From NCBI GenBank assembly GCA_017552455.1, contig JAFZPX010000024.1, forward strand, positions 1 through 51,144: a stretch of 51,144 bases of DNA, in the 5' to 3' direction. The notes below the pieces were generated by a model. That model was not told where the DNA came from. It saw only the letters and a program-made list of their open reading frames with translations, and made no database searches. The position numbers were made by a program, and so were the translations under genes. Source of the stretch: Clostridiales bacterium (GTDB lineage: Bacteria > Bacillota > Clostridia > Saccharofermentanales > Saccharofermentanaceae). Below, in pieces: positions 35,919 through 45,185 of the stretch (the stretch's first letter is position 1; each line of letters begins with the position of its first letter).

Positions 35919-37298
35919 TTATTTTACTTTTAACCTCTGAGGCATCGCGTACTTCAGCGCCATCTTGTTTGTCTTAAGATTAGGCAAAAGGATACGGCAG
36001 AAACCAAACGTGTTTACAGCCAGCGCACCGGTCCAGGCACAAACTTCAGCAATAGCCGCAGCCTTGAACCCTATTGTTCCGATAAGAAGTGATATCGCTG
36101 CGATGCGAAGGACCATCTCCAAGACACCGGACCACATCGGCAGTACCGGGTCTCCCATACCCTGCACACCGCTTCTCACAACGAAAAGACAGTCTACCGC
36201 GATTATAGCTACTCCGCATATCGGGAAGTATCCGCAAGCAAGTCTTACAGCTTCATCTCCCTGGATAAGGATCCTTACAAGAGGCTCCGGGAAGAACACC
36301 ATAAGTGAGCCTAAGCAGACGTAAGTTACGGCAGAGATAGTAAGACATATACGAAGTCCCTGCTTAATACGATCAAATCTTCTGGCTCCGAAGTTCTGGC
36401 TTGTGTATGCACTCATGGCATTTCCTGCCGTGGCTGCCGGATTCATGAACAGGTTCAGATACTTACTGCAGGCTGAATATGCCGTGGTGTAATCAACCCC
36501 GTGACTGTTGATAAAGTGCTGAACTGTCATACAACCTATTGCCGTAATGGAATTCATCAGAGCCATAGGTATACCGTTTCTGAAAAGATCGATATAAACT
36601 TTCTTCTCGTTAACGAAGTCGCTCTTACTCAAATGAAGCATCTCGATATGAGACAGTCTGATAACACATACTATCGTAGATACAACCTGGGATATAACTG
36701 TAGCTGCAGCAGCTCCGCCCACGCCCGTATGAAGAACGAAGATAAAAAGTGAATCAAGAATCAGATTTACGATAGATGATGTGATTATCGCCGTGAGAGG
36801 TGTCTTACTGTCACCAAGTGCTCTTAACACAGAGGAACTGACGTTATAGCAGATAGAAGCCGTGATACCTCCGAAGATTATGTAGCCGTATGTAAGACAA
36901 TCCTTCATAAGTGAAGGATCTGTATTAAGAAGCCTCAAGAAGAATGGCAGCAGAAGAATACTTAACAGTGTCATAGTGATTGCTATGAATACAGTAAGCT
37001 GGATGGTTCCGGCAAGTCTGTGACGGACCTGATTCTCGTTCTTTGCACCAAAACTCTGCGCGATCATAACGCCGAATCCGTTCGCGAGACCGAACGAGAA
37101 TCCGACGATCAGAAAGAATATCGATCCCATATTACCTACAGCGGTAAACGCCTGGTCACCAAGTCCCTGACCTACGATCATCATGTCTACAAAACTATAG
37201 ACTTGCTGAAGCATACTGGTCAGAAGAAGCGGCCAATAGAATCGCATTATATGCTTGGCGGGATCACCGCGCGTAAAATCCGTTACTTTAGTACTCAT
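35919..37298 (-). CDS. MATE-family multidrug/sodium antiporter
   Basis: MATE proteins export drugs or metabolites using a sodium or proton gradient. The 459-residue protein has about twelve membrane spans. The N-terminus matches the family (WPLLLTSMLQQVYSFVDMMI, then VGQGLGDQAFTAVGNMGSI), and the two-fold repeat is visible in the second half (GIPMALMNSITAIGCMTVQH). Length is normal. It is divergently placed from an AraC regulator, a common arrangement for a regulated exporter. No clear Shine-Dalgarno site is seen. Confidence 0.92.
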   Translation of the reverse strand: MSTKVTDFTRGDPAKHIMRFYWPLLLTSMLQQVYSFVDMMIVGQGLGDQAFTAVGNMGSIFFLIVGFSFGLANGFGVMIAQSFGAKNENQVRHRLAGTIQLTVFIAITMTLLSILLLPFFLRLLNTDPSLMKDCLTYGYIIFGGITASICYNVSSSVLRALGDSKTPLTAIITSSIVNLILDSLFIFVLHTGVGGAAAATVISQVVSTIVCVIRLSHIEMLHLSKSDFVNEKKVYIDLFRNGIPMALMNSITAIGCMTVQHFINSHGVDYTTAYSACSKYLNLFMNPAATAGNAMSAYTSQNFGARRFDRIKQGLRICLTISAVTYVCLGSLMVFFPEPLVRILIQGDEAVRLACGYFPICGVAIIAVDCLFVVRSGVQGMGDPVLPMWSGVLEMVLRIAAISLLIGTIGFKAAAIAEVCAWTGALAVNTFGFCRILLPNLKTNKMALKYAMPQRLKVK

Positions 37299-37381
37299 GA
37301 TACTGTCACGATAAACTTACGGCGATGGAATAAATAGAAATATTATGTTGTATTTTGACCGTTTTTTGTTATTGTGTAGCT

Positions 37382-38230
37382 ATGGATAAAGAAATAATCA
37401 ATTTCAGCGAAGTTCACGGTGTTGCAGTAACTGACAGCACTTATCTTACTGAGTTTCCGGCTCATTGGCACAACGCGGCTGAATTCACAATCGTGTATAA
37501 ATCGGGCGCAAAGTACAAAATCGGGGATAATCTGTATGAACCTTCGATAGGAGACATTCTTCTTGTATGGCCAAGAGAGCTTCACAAGATTGTATATATG
37601 CCAAGGCAAGGCTCGATGTTTATTCAGTTCGCATCATCTTTGATCGAGAACAATACTGATCTTGCAGCCGCATCAGGATTCATCAACAAATGCCATATCA
37701 TATCCAAGCGTAAGAACCGCGAACTATGCGACAAACTCACTGGACTTATACTCGAAGTACAGGAATTGTACAGAACAAAGCAGCACTTCACAGAGACACG
37801 CTGCAAGCTTCTTATTTATCAGATTCTCATTCTCATTGGAGAGTATGTAATGGAGGAGCGTAGAGAACAGATCGGAAACGAGAACTTCTCTGACAGATCC
37901 TGGGATTATATCCGCTACTCGCTGAACTTTATCTCCGAGCATTCTTCCGAAGACATATCCGAAGCCCGCGTTGCTTCCGAGATCGGATTATCGCAGTACT
38001 ACTTCTCGAAGCTTTTCAATGCTTACACGCAGATGAGCTTCCCTGACTACCTTTCAGGCATCCGTGTGCAGAATGCGATAAATCTCCTTGTCAACGAGAA
38101 GCTCTCTATAACGGAGTGCGCTTTCATGGCAGGCTTCCAGTCAACGACGAGGTTCAACAAGGTCTTTCGAGAGATAACGGGAACCACTCCCCGCGAGTAC
38201 AGAAAGCTCCATACACGCTCACACAATTAA
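37382..38230 (+). CDS. AraC-family transcription regulator
   Basis: The 282-residue protein has an N-terminal cupin-like sensing domain (HWHNAAEFTIVYKSG, GDILLVWPRELHKI) and a C-terminal double helix-turn-helix. The DNA-binding part includes VASEIGLSQYYFSKLF and ITECAFMAGFQSTTRFNKVF, then the TPREYRK end, all typical. It probably controls the divergent MATE exporter. The ATG at 37382 is preferred; a TTG upstream would extend the frame. There is no Shine-Dalgarno site, and TATTGT lies six bases before the ATG. Confidence 0.9.
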   Translation: MDKEIINFSEVHGVAVTDSTYLTEFPAHWHNAAEFTIVYKSGAKYKIGDNLYEPSIGDILLVWPRELHKIVYMPRQGSMFIQFASSLIENNTDLAAASGFINKCHIISKRKNRELCDKLTGLILEVQELYRTKQHFTETRCKLLIYQILILIGEYVMEERREQIGNENFSDRSWDYIRYSLNFISEHSSEDISEARVASEIGLSQYYFSKLFNAYTQMSFPDYLSGIRVQNAINLLVNEKLSITECAFMAGFQSTTRFNKVFREITGTTPREYRKLHTRSHN

Positions 38231-38239
38231 GCGCGAATC

Positions 38240-39160
38240 TTACTTATCAAGCTTATCCCCGCGAAGGATGCCAAGTCCGTGCCCGAGCGACGGCAGGATG
38301 TATTCAAGGCATTCACTGACAGCCTTGGGACTTCCAGGCAGGTTGATGATCAAAGTCTGATTTCTAATCACAGACACACCGCGCGACAACATCGCATTGG
38401 GAGTTATCTGAAGACTATATGCCCTGATAGCTTCTGCGATTCCGGGTGCATCACGGTGAGCAACACGTTTCGTAGCTTCAGGCATATGATCGCGCGGCGA
38501 GAATCCGGTACCGCCGGTCGTGAAGATAACATCGGGCCTTACAAGATCGCACATCTTAACAAGAGCTTCCGTCAGGATCAATTCATCATCAGGCAGCAGC
38601 GAACTTGTCACGACGTCATATCCGTGGGCCTTAAGGATCTCCATGATCTTCGGTCCTGACAGATCTTCACGTTCACCATTATAAGAACGGTCACTCGCCG
38701 TAATCACACCTGCCCTGAAAGCCTTGGGCACAATAACGAATTCATCACCATTCTTAACAACACCGCCTTCGAGAACCCGTGCGAAAACACCCTCAACAGG
38801 CATTATGCACTTGCCTGCTATCTTTGATATCTCGCATCCTGTATGGCATTTCTTCCCTATCTGCATCAGCTCAAGAAGCACATCCCCGCACTTAAAGCGT
38901 GTACCTATGGGCAGGCTCTTAAAGTCAAAACCTTCAACCAGCAGATTCTCGCCGAACACTCCGGGCACGATATCGACGCGGCCCTCATTAAGTTTCCTAA
39001 ACTCATCAAAAGCCTCGTAAGACAGCAGACTTACCTGCCTGGAAGATCCTGCATGTGCATCACCTTCAAGACCGAAGTCCTTAATGATCTGACAGCTTCC
39101 GACATCAGTCTTAACTGTGCCCTTCTTCTGGCTTGTACATACGGCAATTACTTTACCCAT
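38240..39160 (-). CDS. MOSC domain-MogA/MoaB fusion, molybdenum cofactor
   Basis: The 306-residue protein joins two cofactor-related domains. Residues ~1-140 form a MOSC domain (GDAHAGSSRQVSLLS, IVPGVFGENLLVEGFD), with the conserved cysteine near GKKCHTGCEI. Residues ~145-306 resemble MogA/MoaB molybdopterin adenylyltransferase (GVITASDRSYNGEREDLSGP, FTTGGTGFSPRDHMPEAT, NLPGSPKAV). MogA adenylates molybdopterin before MoeA inserts molybdate; MOSC may deliver sulfur or bind the cofactor. It is the last gene of the operon, one base after moaA. Confidence 0.88.
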   Translation of the reverse strand: MGKVIAVCTSQKKGTVKTDVGSCQIIKDFGLEGDAHAGSSRQVSLLSYEAFDEFRKLNEGRVDIVPGVFGENLLVEGFDFKSLPIGTRFKCGDVLLELMQIGKKCHTGCEISKIAGKCIMPVEGVFARVLEGGVVKNGDEFVIVPKAFRAGVITASDRSYNGEREDLSGPKIMEILKAHGYDVVTSSLLPDDELILTEALVKMCDLVRPDVIFTTGGTGFSPRDHMPEATKRVAHRDAPGIAEAIRAYSLQITPNAMLSRGVSVIRNQTLIINLPGSPKAVSECLEYILPSLGHGLGILRGDKLDK

Positions 39161-39161
39161 C

Positions 39162-40121
39162 TTAACCTCCGATACCGATCATATTACGATCATCAGTAAA
39201 TCTCATTCCATGGCGCACCGGCTTATTCTTAACAGCATCTCTTATCGCCTCCGCGATATCCTCATCTGAAGCACCTGCTCTTAACAGTGCCTTCAAATCA
39301 AGGCACTCGGGAGATGCCAGACACAGCTTAAGCTTGCCGTCACAGGTAAGTCTTAAGCGGTTGCACTTATCGCAGAAAGAATGCGACATGGGACTTATGA
39401 ATCCGACATTACCCGTGAAACCATCATACTTCACATACTCCGCAGGTCCGCCGCCTTCCGTCTCACATAAAGATTCCTTGCCATACACTTCGGAAAGCTT
39501 CTTTCTCACATCATCATTCGAGAGTCCTTCATAGCAAGATGCGCATCCTACCGGCATCAGTTCTATGAATCTCACCGCGACGTTATAATCTCTGGCAAGT
39601 GCCGCTAAGGACGGAATATTCTCGTCATTAATACCCTTTATCGGAACGACGTTAAGCTTAAGATTAACCCCATTTACAAGGCACGACTGTATGCTTCTCA
39701 TAACCGAAGACAGAGCATCTTCACCCGTAAGTGTCTCATATACCGCAGGGTCCAAGGTATCAAGGCTGATATTGATATCACGCACATTCGAATAAACAAG
39801 ATAGTCGATGTAGTCGTCGAGCAACACCCCGTTAGTTGTGATTCCGATCCTGGGTGCACATTCTAAGTTTGCAACTTTCTGAATAAGGCTTATAGCATTC
39901 TTACGAACCAACGGTTCGCCGCCGGTAAAGCGCACACGGCTTACGCCCATCGAAGTCAGTATCGATATAACTCGCAGCACTTCCTCCAGGCTAAGGATAT
40001 CAGCATGCTCCAGAAGCTTAACACCCTCCGGCGGCACGCAATACCTGCAGCGCAGATTGCACTTGTCCGTAAGTGATACACGAAGGTATGTAAGTTCTCT
40101 TCCGCAACCGTCTATAAGCAC
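39162..40121 (-). CDS. moaA: GTP 3',8-cyclase MoaA
   Basis: MoaA is the radical-SAM enzyme that starts molybdopterin synthesis from GTP. The 319-residue protein has the radical-SAM cysteines in CNLRCRYC, VRFTGGEPLVRK, and the C-terminal second cluster ligands in FCDKCNRLRLTCDG with a further Cys in LKLCLASPE. It ends in Gly-Gly, as required in the family. It follows the modC-type gene by one base and precedes the MOSC-MogA gene by one. Confidence 0.97.
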   Translation of the reverse strand: MLIDGCGRELTYLRVSLTDKCNLRCRYCVPPEGVKLLEHADILSLEEVLRVISILTSMGVSRVRFTGGEPLVRKNAISLIQKVANLECAPRIGITTNGVLLDDYIDYLVYSNVRDINISLDTLDPAVYETLTGEDALSSVMRSIQSCLVNGVNLKLNVVPIKGINDENIPSLAALARDYNVAVRFIELMPVGCASCYEGLSNDDVRKKLSEVYGKESLCETEGGGPAEYVKYDGFTGNVGFISPMSHSFCDKCNRLRLTCDGKLKLCLASPECLDLKALLRAGASDEDIAEAIRDAVKNKPVRHGMRFTDDRNMIGIGG

Positions 40122-40122
40122 A

Positions 40123-41151
40123 TCACACCTCGAAAAACATCAATTTCTCAGGAACAACCTTAAGAAACTTCACGTCATCAACAGAAGTTTCTTTTCCCGT
40201 AATATACGTCAGCATGGAATCCGAACTCTCACTCGCATTCCCTTTCTGCCTGAAGACTATCACTCTTGAGAACGTATCGTCTATGACACGCTCCACTTCA
40301 ACCTCAAACACTCCGGGCTCTCCTTTGTGTGTTTCCTCTACCCGCTCGAAGAAATGCGCACGGTAGCCTGCATAGCATATGCTTTTCGAGGAGGGCGGCA
40401 GTTCGAGCTTTATACCCCAGTCTGAAGCAAAGCCATCCTTAGAAACGGCAGTGATGTTCTTACAGCCCGTAAGACGCGCAGAAGCAACTGTAGCAGGATG
40501 CTTGAAGAAGCTCTCCTTATCCTGAACATCTATCAGTGTTCCGTTATCCATGACCCCGATCGTGTCGCACATGCGGTAGACCTCGTTGCGGTCATGAGAG
40601 ACGAGAACCGAAGGCCCGTCGAACTCCGCGAGGATATCCATTATCTCCCTCTCGATGATCGTATGCATGTAGTTATCAAGAGCCGAGAAAGGCTCATCGA
40701 GTAAGATGACTTCAGGGTCAGATGCAAGCATACGAGCCAAAGCCACGCGCTGACACTGGCCTCCCGACATCTTCGACGGCTTAAGATCGGCACAATTTTC
40801 AATATTAAACTTCTTAAGCAACTCCTTAGTGCGCGCCTCATCACGGCAAACTATGTTTATATTCTCGAATGCGGTCATGTTAGGAAACAGTGCGTAGTCC
40901 TGGAACAGATATCCCACCTTACGCTCGCGTGCAGGAAGATTGATCTTATTAGATGAATCGAACAACACATGGTCTCCGATCGCTATATACCCTTCATCAG
41001 GCTTCTCGATGCCTGCTATACACTTCAAAGTCATGGTCTTACCCGAGCCCGATGCACCAAGCAAAGCGAATCTGTCGGACGAAGTCTCTAACTTACTTAC
41101 CAGCATGAAGTCGCCGCATTTCTTTCTGATATCAACTTTCAAAGTCTTCAT
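40123..41151 (-). CDS. modC: Molybdate ABC transporter ATP-binding protein
   Basis: ModC powers molybdate import. The 342-residue ATPase has Walker A GASGSGKT, the Q-loop region YLFQDYALFPNMTAFENI, the signature MSGGQCQRVALARML and Walker B EVILLDEPFSALD with the switch His in LVSHDRNEV. The C-terminal ~110 residues form an accessory domain, shorter and less typical than the full TOBE pair of E. coli ModC. It overlaps modB by four bases. Confidence 0.92.
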   Translation of the reverse strand: MKTLKVDIRKKCGDFMLVSKLETSSDRFALLGASGSGKTMTLKCIAGIEKPDEGYIAIGDHVLFDSSNKINLPARERKVGYLFQDYALFPNMTAFENINIVCRDEARTKELLKKFNIENCADLKPSKMSGGQCQRVALARMLASDPEVILLDEPFSALDNYMHTIIEREIMDILAEFDGPSVLVSHDRNEVYRMCDTIGVMDNGTLIDVQDKESFFKHPATVASARLTGCKNITAVSKDGFASDWGIKLELPPSSKSICYAGYRAHFFERVEETHKGEPGVFEVEVERVIDDTFSRVIVFRQKGNASESSDSMLTYITGKETSVDDVKFLKVVPEKLMFFEV

Positions 41152-41813
41152 CTATGCGACCTCCTTAATACAGGAAGGCAGTTCATCACAACAAGTATGA
41201 TCAACGAATATGCGACGATGATAGCTACCCATTTATACGCGAGCTCTCGGTCACCGCCCTGCATCGCAGTATAGACAGCTACAGACATAGTGCGCGTCTT
41301 GCCAGGAATATTACCCGCTACCATCAATGTGGCACCGAACTCTCCCAAACACCTCGCGAAAGACAAAACTACAGATGCGAGTATTCCGGGGGCCGCCATC
41401 GGCAGCATGACCTTACGCATGATCTTAAACTCACTTAATCCCAGAGTGCGTCCTGCCTGAACCACAGTCGGATTGACCTGCTCCAGCGCCCCCCTTATTC
41501 CACGGTACATGACAGGGAAAGAAACTACTGCTGCAGCAACAGACGCTCCCTGCCAGGTAAACACAAGTTTCATGCCGAATGTGTCAAGAAACTTTCCAAT
41601 AAACGAATTAGTACCTACAGATATAAGTATCAGAAAACCCATTACCGTAGGCGGCAAGACCAAGGGAAGAGACAAGACGGCATCGATCACCGCCTTGCCT
41701 TTCTTAAGGTTCGTAACACCCCACGCGAGCAGCAGCCCCGTCACGAAGACGATGGCTGTTGCCACGAGGGAGATCTTAAACGTTATCCACAGAGGAGACA
41801 GATCCATTATCAA
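41148..41813 (-). CDS. modB: Molybdate ABC transporter permease
   Basis: ModB is the membrane channel of the molybdate importer. The 221-residue protein has five or six membrane spans and the ABC-permease EAA loop (VQAGRTLGLSEFKIMRKVML, followed by PMAAPGI). LSLPLVLPPTVMGF and SFARCLGEFGATLMVAGNIP are typical of ModB. It overlaps modA upstream by four bases and modC downstream by four. Confidence 0.95.
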   Translation of the reverse strand: MIMDLSPLWITFKISLVATAIVFVTGLLLAWGVTNLKKGKAVIDAVLSLPLVLPPTVMGFLILISVGTNSFIGKFLDTFGMKLVFTWQGASVAAAVVSFPVMYRGIRGALEQVNPTVVQAGRTLGLSEFKIMRKVMLPMAAPGILASVVLSFARCLGEFGATLMVAGNIPGKTRTMSVAVYTAMQGGDRELAYKWVAIIVAYSLIILVVMNCLPVLRRSHR

Positions 41814-42598
41814 CCTGCCATTGTGAATCCGTAGGATTCGAATACAGCTGCAGCTTCATCGCTCTCTAGATACTGAAGGAACTCTTCTGCCTCATCTCTT
41901 ACCTCGGTATCACCAACGATACCTGCAGGATAAACGACTCTGTCGCAGGAGCCTTCAGGCGCTTCAGCGACGATAGTTACCTGATCTGATGTAAATGCAT
42001 CTGTAGCATAAACAACACCGCAGTCTACTTCGCCCATCTCAACCCATGAAAGAACCGTACGCACATCCGTACCGAAGTTAGCTCTCGCCTCTACTTCCTC
42101 CCATATACCGAGGGACTCAAATACCTGCTGTGCATACTTTCCTGCAGGAACCGACTCGATCTCACCCAAACCGATCATGTTAACGCCGTCGTTAAGAACA
42201 TCCTCGAAAGATGTAAGTCCGAGCTCGCTGTTATTGGGAACGATAAGCACTACTGTGTTCAGAAGAAGCTCTCTTATGCTGCCGCTGTCGATAAGGCCTT
42301 CTTCATTAAGTGCATCCATCTGCTTGTTGGCAGCACTGATAAAGATGTCTGCAGGAGCGCCTTCCTCGATCTGCGTCTGCAAAGCACCGGAGCCCGCGAA
42401 CGAGAATACGAGATCGATGTTGGGATGATTCGCCTCATAAGAAGCCTCAAGTTCACCCATTACATCTGTAAGTGATGCAGCCGCAAGAACAGTAATTGTC
42501 TTGGGCTCAGCTGTTGTTTCTTCTGTAGCAGAGGAACATCCGAATACAAATGCACTCAAGCAAAGCGTCATGGTGATGGCAATAACCTTTTTCTTCAT
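41810..42598 (-). CDS. modA: Molybdate-binding lipoprotein
   Basis: ModA captures molybdate outside the cell for ModBC. The 262-residue protein has a lipoprotein signal (LSAFVFGC, Cys21), then the ModA motifs AAASLTDVM, FSFAGSGALQTQIEEGAPAD, and GVVYATDAF. Length is normal. Its start overlaps the moaC stop by four bases, so uptake and cofactor synthesis are translated from one message. Confidence 0.96.
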   Translation of the reverse strand: MKKKVIAITMTLCLSAFVFGCSSATEETTAEPKTITVLAAASLTDVMGELEASYEANHPNIDLVFSFAGSGALQTQIEEGAPADIFISAANKQMDALNEEGLIDSGSIRELLLNTVVLIVPNNSELGLTSFEDVLNDGVNMIGLGEIESVPAGKYAQQVFESLGIWEEVEARANFGTDVRTVLSWVEMGEVDCGVVYATDAFTSDQVTIVAEAPEGSCDRVVYPAGIVGDTEVRDEAEEFLQYLESDEAAAVFESYGFTMAG

Positions 42599-43086
42599 TT
42601 ATGTTTACCTTCGTTTCTTAAATAATGTCCGGTCTTTCCGCCGTTTTTCTCCTGAAGACAAACATCGGAAATGACCATATTCTTATCGACTGCCTTGCAC
42701 ATGTCATAGACAGTTAAAAGCGCGACGGACACTCCCGTAAGAGCCTCCATCTCTGCACCGGTCTTACCGGTAAGCCGCACCTCGCATCTGGCTTCGATAA
42801 CATAGGAGGTTTCATCCGGTTCAAACGTGATCTTTACTTTCTCAAGAAGCAGCGTGTGACACATCGGGATAAGGTCCGACGTTCTCTTGGCAGCCATAAT
42901 GCCTGCGATACGAGCTGTCGAGAGCACATCTCCCTTAGGTATGGTTCCTCCCAGAAGCATCGTAAAACACTCGGGACTCATATTGATCCTGCCGGATGCT
43001 ACCGCCATTCTCGCAGTTACATCCTTCTCGGAAATATCCACCATACGTGCATCACCGTTCTCATCCAAGTGACTGAAAAGATTCAT
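42595..43086 (-). CDS. moaC: Cyclic pyranopterin monophosphate synthase MoaC
   Basis: MoaC converts the MoaA product into cyclic pyranopterin monophosphate. The 163-residue protein has the family motifs MVDISEKDVTARMAVASGRI, LIPMCHTLLLEKV, GKTGAEMEALTGVSVA and DMCKAVDKNMVI, including the active-site Lys and Asp. Length is normal. It overlaps modA by four bases. Confidence 0.97.
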   Translation of the reverse strand: MNLFSHLDENGDARMVDISEKDVTARMAVASGRINMSPECFTMLLGGTIPKGDVLSTARIAGIMAAKRTSDLIPMCHTLLLEKVKITFEPDETSYVIEARCEVRLTGKTGAEMEALTGVSVALLTVYDMCKAVDKNMVISDVCLQEKNGGKTGHYLRNEGKHK

Positions 43087-43098
43087 ATTATCCTCCTC

Positions 43099-44136
43099 TT
43101 ATTTTCCGAAGCCGCAGTTCGGAAAATGACATACATCGCAGTTAAGACACAGACCGCCTTCGCCGTAGGCTGCCAGGTCAGAAGCAGTTAACCTCTCGCC
43201 CGCAAGCACACGTGGCAACGTGAGATCAAACACGGTCCTTGCTGCATACATGATGCATCCGGGAAGTCCCATGACAGGAACCGTTCGTCCCTCAACGCTA
43301 AGATGCGACAAAAGGAACATCGCACCCGGAAGCACAGGTGCACCGTAACTCACGATATCCGCGCCCGTGTCTGTTATCGCAGCAGGAGTTCTGTCATCAG
43401 GATCGACACTCATTCCTCCGCTTACAAGCACGACATCACAACGGTCTTCGCTTGCAAGTTCCAGTATCGCCTTCGTGATCTGCTCTTTGTTATCGTCGAG
43501 AATTATCTGTCGGACTAACTTGCAGTTATACTCATCCATCTTGTGCTTCAACACAGGTCCGAACTTATCCTCGATAAGCCCCTTGTACACTTCAGAACCT
43601 GTAGTGACGATGCCATAGCTTAAAGGCTTAATGGGGAGCAGACGGAGCACGGGGTCTTCTCCCGCAACTGCCTTAGCTTCATTCATCTTAGACTTCTCGA
43701 TAACAAGCGGGATAACACGTGTACCGGCAAGCTTATCACCTTTCTTCACGGGGAAATCACCATGTACTGTCGCGATCATCATCTCACCCAAGGAATTGAT
43801 CTTATTAAGCTTCGTGCGGTCGATCTTAAGAAGCCCGTTACATGCCGCAAGGATCTCGATCTTTCCCTCCTTAGGAAGCGTTGTCTCGAACATGGCAGAG
43901 TCACCGGTGCAGATGTCGCGAAGAACCGCTGCTGCCTCGTCCTCGTGCAGCATATCGTCGTTCATCTCCCACACATAAAGGTGCTCCTTGCCTATGGACA
44001 GCAGAAGCGGAATGTCTTTTTCCGTAACCACATGTCCTTTGCGAAAAACAGGGCCTTTCTCCTCCCCCGGAATTATGCGCGTCATGTCATGGCAAAGCAC
44101 ATGCCCGACAGCATCGACAGTATTTATGAGTTTCAT
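43099..44136 (-). CDS. Molybdopterin-binding protein with C-terminal cysteine cluster
   Basis: The 345-residue protein contains a MoCF-biosynthesis (MogA/MoeA-like) domain: GIVTTGSEVYKGLIEDKFGP, VLVSGGMSVDPDDRTPAAI, PVLPGAMFLL and GLPGC. Its first ~160 residues differ from MoeA and may form a separate domain. The C-terminus CLNCDVCHFPNCGFGK has four cysteines in a short span, suggesting a metal site. Its exact step is unknown; it could carry or modify the cofactor for the formate dehydrogenase. It lies between mobAB and moaC. Confidence 0.8.
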   Translation of the reverse strand: MKLINTVDAVGHVLCHDMTRIIPGEEKGPVFRKGHVVTEKDIPLLLSIGKEHLYVWEMNDDMLHEDEAAAVLRDICTGDSAMFETTLPKEGKIEILAACNGLLKIDRTKLNKINSLGEMMIATVHGDFPVKKGDKLAGTRVIPLVIEKSKMNEAKAVAGEDPVLRLLPIKPLSYGIVTTGSEVYKGLIEDKFGPVLKHKMDEYNCKLVRQIILDDNKEQITKAILELASEDRCDVVLVSGGMSVDPDDRTPAAITDTGADIVSYGAPVLPGAMFLLSHLSVEGRTVPVMGLPGCIMYAARTVFDLTLPRVLAGERLTASDLAAYGEGGLCLNCDVCHFPNCGFGK

Positions 44137-44150
44137 AGTTTACCTGCTTC

Positions 44151-45185
44151 TTAAAGATCTAAGTATTTCTTCACTGCATTAAAGATGCGTACGACTTCGT
44201 TTGCATCGCATCTGCCGTTGATCTTAAGAATGACAGTTGACTCGTCCACGGGCGGGAACTCGCCGTCTTTGCCCAGGACGATCTTCGGATAGGATGAAGA
44301 CTTAAAGCCTTCAAGAATTATTATCTGCGGAGGGTTAGAAGAAGCCTTTATGTGATCTATCAGATCTTCAGGATCAGCCTTTCCCGTGCCGCTTATAACA
44401 TACTTCGAATCCGAGTAGACCGCTGTGACAGCCGCGCCTGCACAGGCATACTTGTACGTATCCGTACCTTCAGCTTCAGCGATCGAGTCGTGTCCGTCAT
44501 GCTTAACAACACCGACAGAAAAACCGTCCTTGATAAACTCATTAATGAGTTCCGCGATAAGCCACGTCTTGCCTGAGTCCTTATACCCTGACACAGCGAA
44601 GATCACAGGCTTTTTAAGCTCGCGGTACTCTTCCTTGGTATTAACGTTTCTTACTATCTTCTTCTCGAAAGTCGTATTCTCGAGACTTATATACTTCGTT
44701 CTTGCGTTCTCGAGTATGAGTCTTATTTTATACTCGCCGTTCGCGATAAGCTTCTCGATAATGGGCAGCACTCTCTTGCTGTATATCGCACACAGAGGAT
44801 GCATTCTGTCTTCATCGGTGATGACATAACAGTCGTAATCAGACGATATAAACTCAGCTATATAATCCGCGATCTTATCCGTGATGAAAGGCATGTCGCA
44901 AGCACACACGAAGACATAATCTTCAGACGCTGCTGTAAGTATCTGTCTGATACCTTCGATAGGACCGATGTCCATATTCTCATCGCTTACGATCTTTGCT
45001 GGGAGCTTCTCATACTCCTTCTGACCGGAAGCTGAGATGATGATCTCGTGGCCTTGAAACTCCTTTATCGCATGACCGATAAACGTATCTGACTCGTACT
45101 CAAGCAGAGCCTTATTCTTGCCCATGCGCGAACTCTTACCGCCCGCGAGGATTCCTACTGAATACGGTCTTATCGCGGAGTTCAT
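44151..45185 (-). CDS. MobA-MobB fusion, molybdenum cofactor guanylyltransferase
   Basis: The N-terminal ~190 residues are MobA, which attaches GMP to the cofactor: VGILAGGKSSRMGKNKALL and CDMPFITDKIADY. The C-terminal ~150 residues are MobB, a GTP-binding partner, with P-loop SGYKDSGKTWLI and VVKHDGHD. Fusion of the two (344 residues in total) makes the bis-MGD-forming step one polypeptide, consistent with the formate dehydrogenase of this operon needing MGD. It overlaps moeA by four bases. Confidence 0.92.
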   Translation of the reverse strand: MNSAIRPYSVGILAGGKSSRMGKNKALLEYESDTFIGHAIKEFQGHEIIISASGQKEYEKLPAKIVSDENMDIGPIEGIRQILTAASEDYVFVCACDMPFITDKIADYIAEFISSDYDCYVITDEDRMHPLCAIYSKRVLPIIEKLIANGEYKIRLILENARTKYISLENTTFEKKIVRNVNTKEEYRELKKPVIFAVSGYKDSGKTWLIAELINEFIKDGFSVGVVKHDGHDSIAEAEGTDTYKYACAGAAVTAVYSDSKYVISGTGKADPEDLIDHIKASSNPPQIIILEGFKSSSYPKIVLGKDGEFPPVDESTVILKINGRCDANEVVRIFNAVKKYLDL

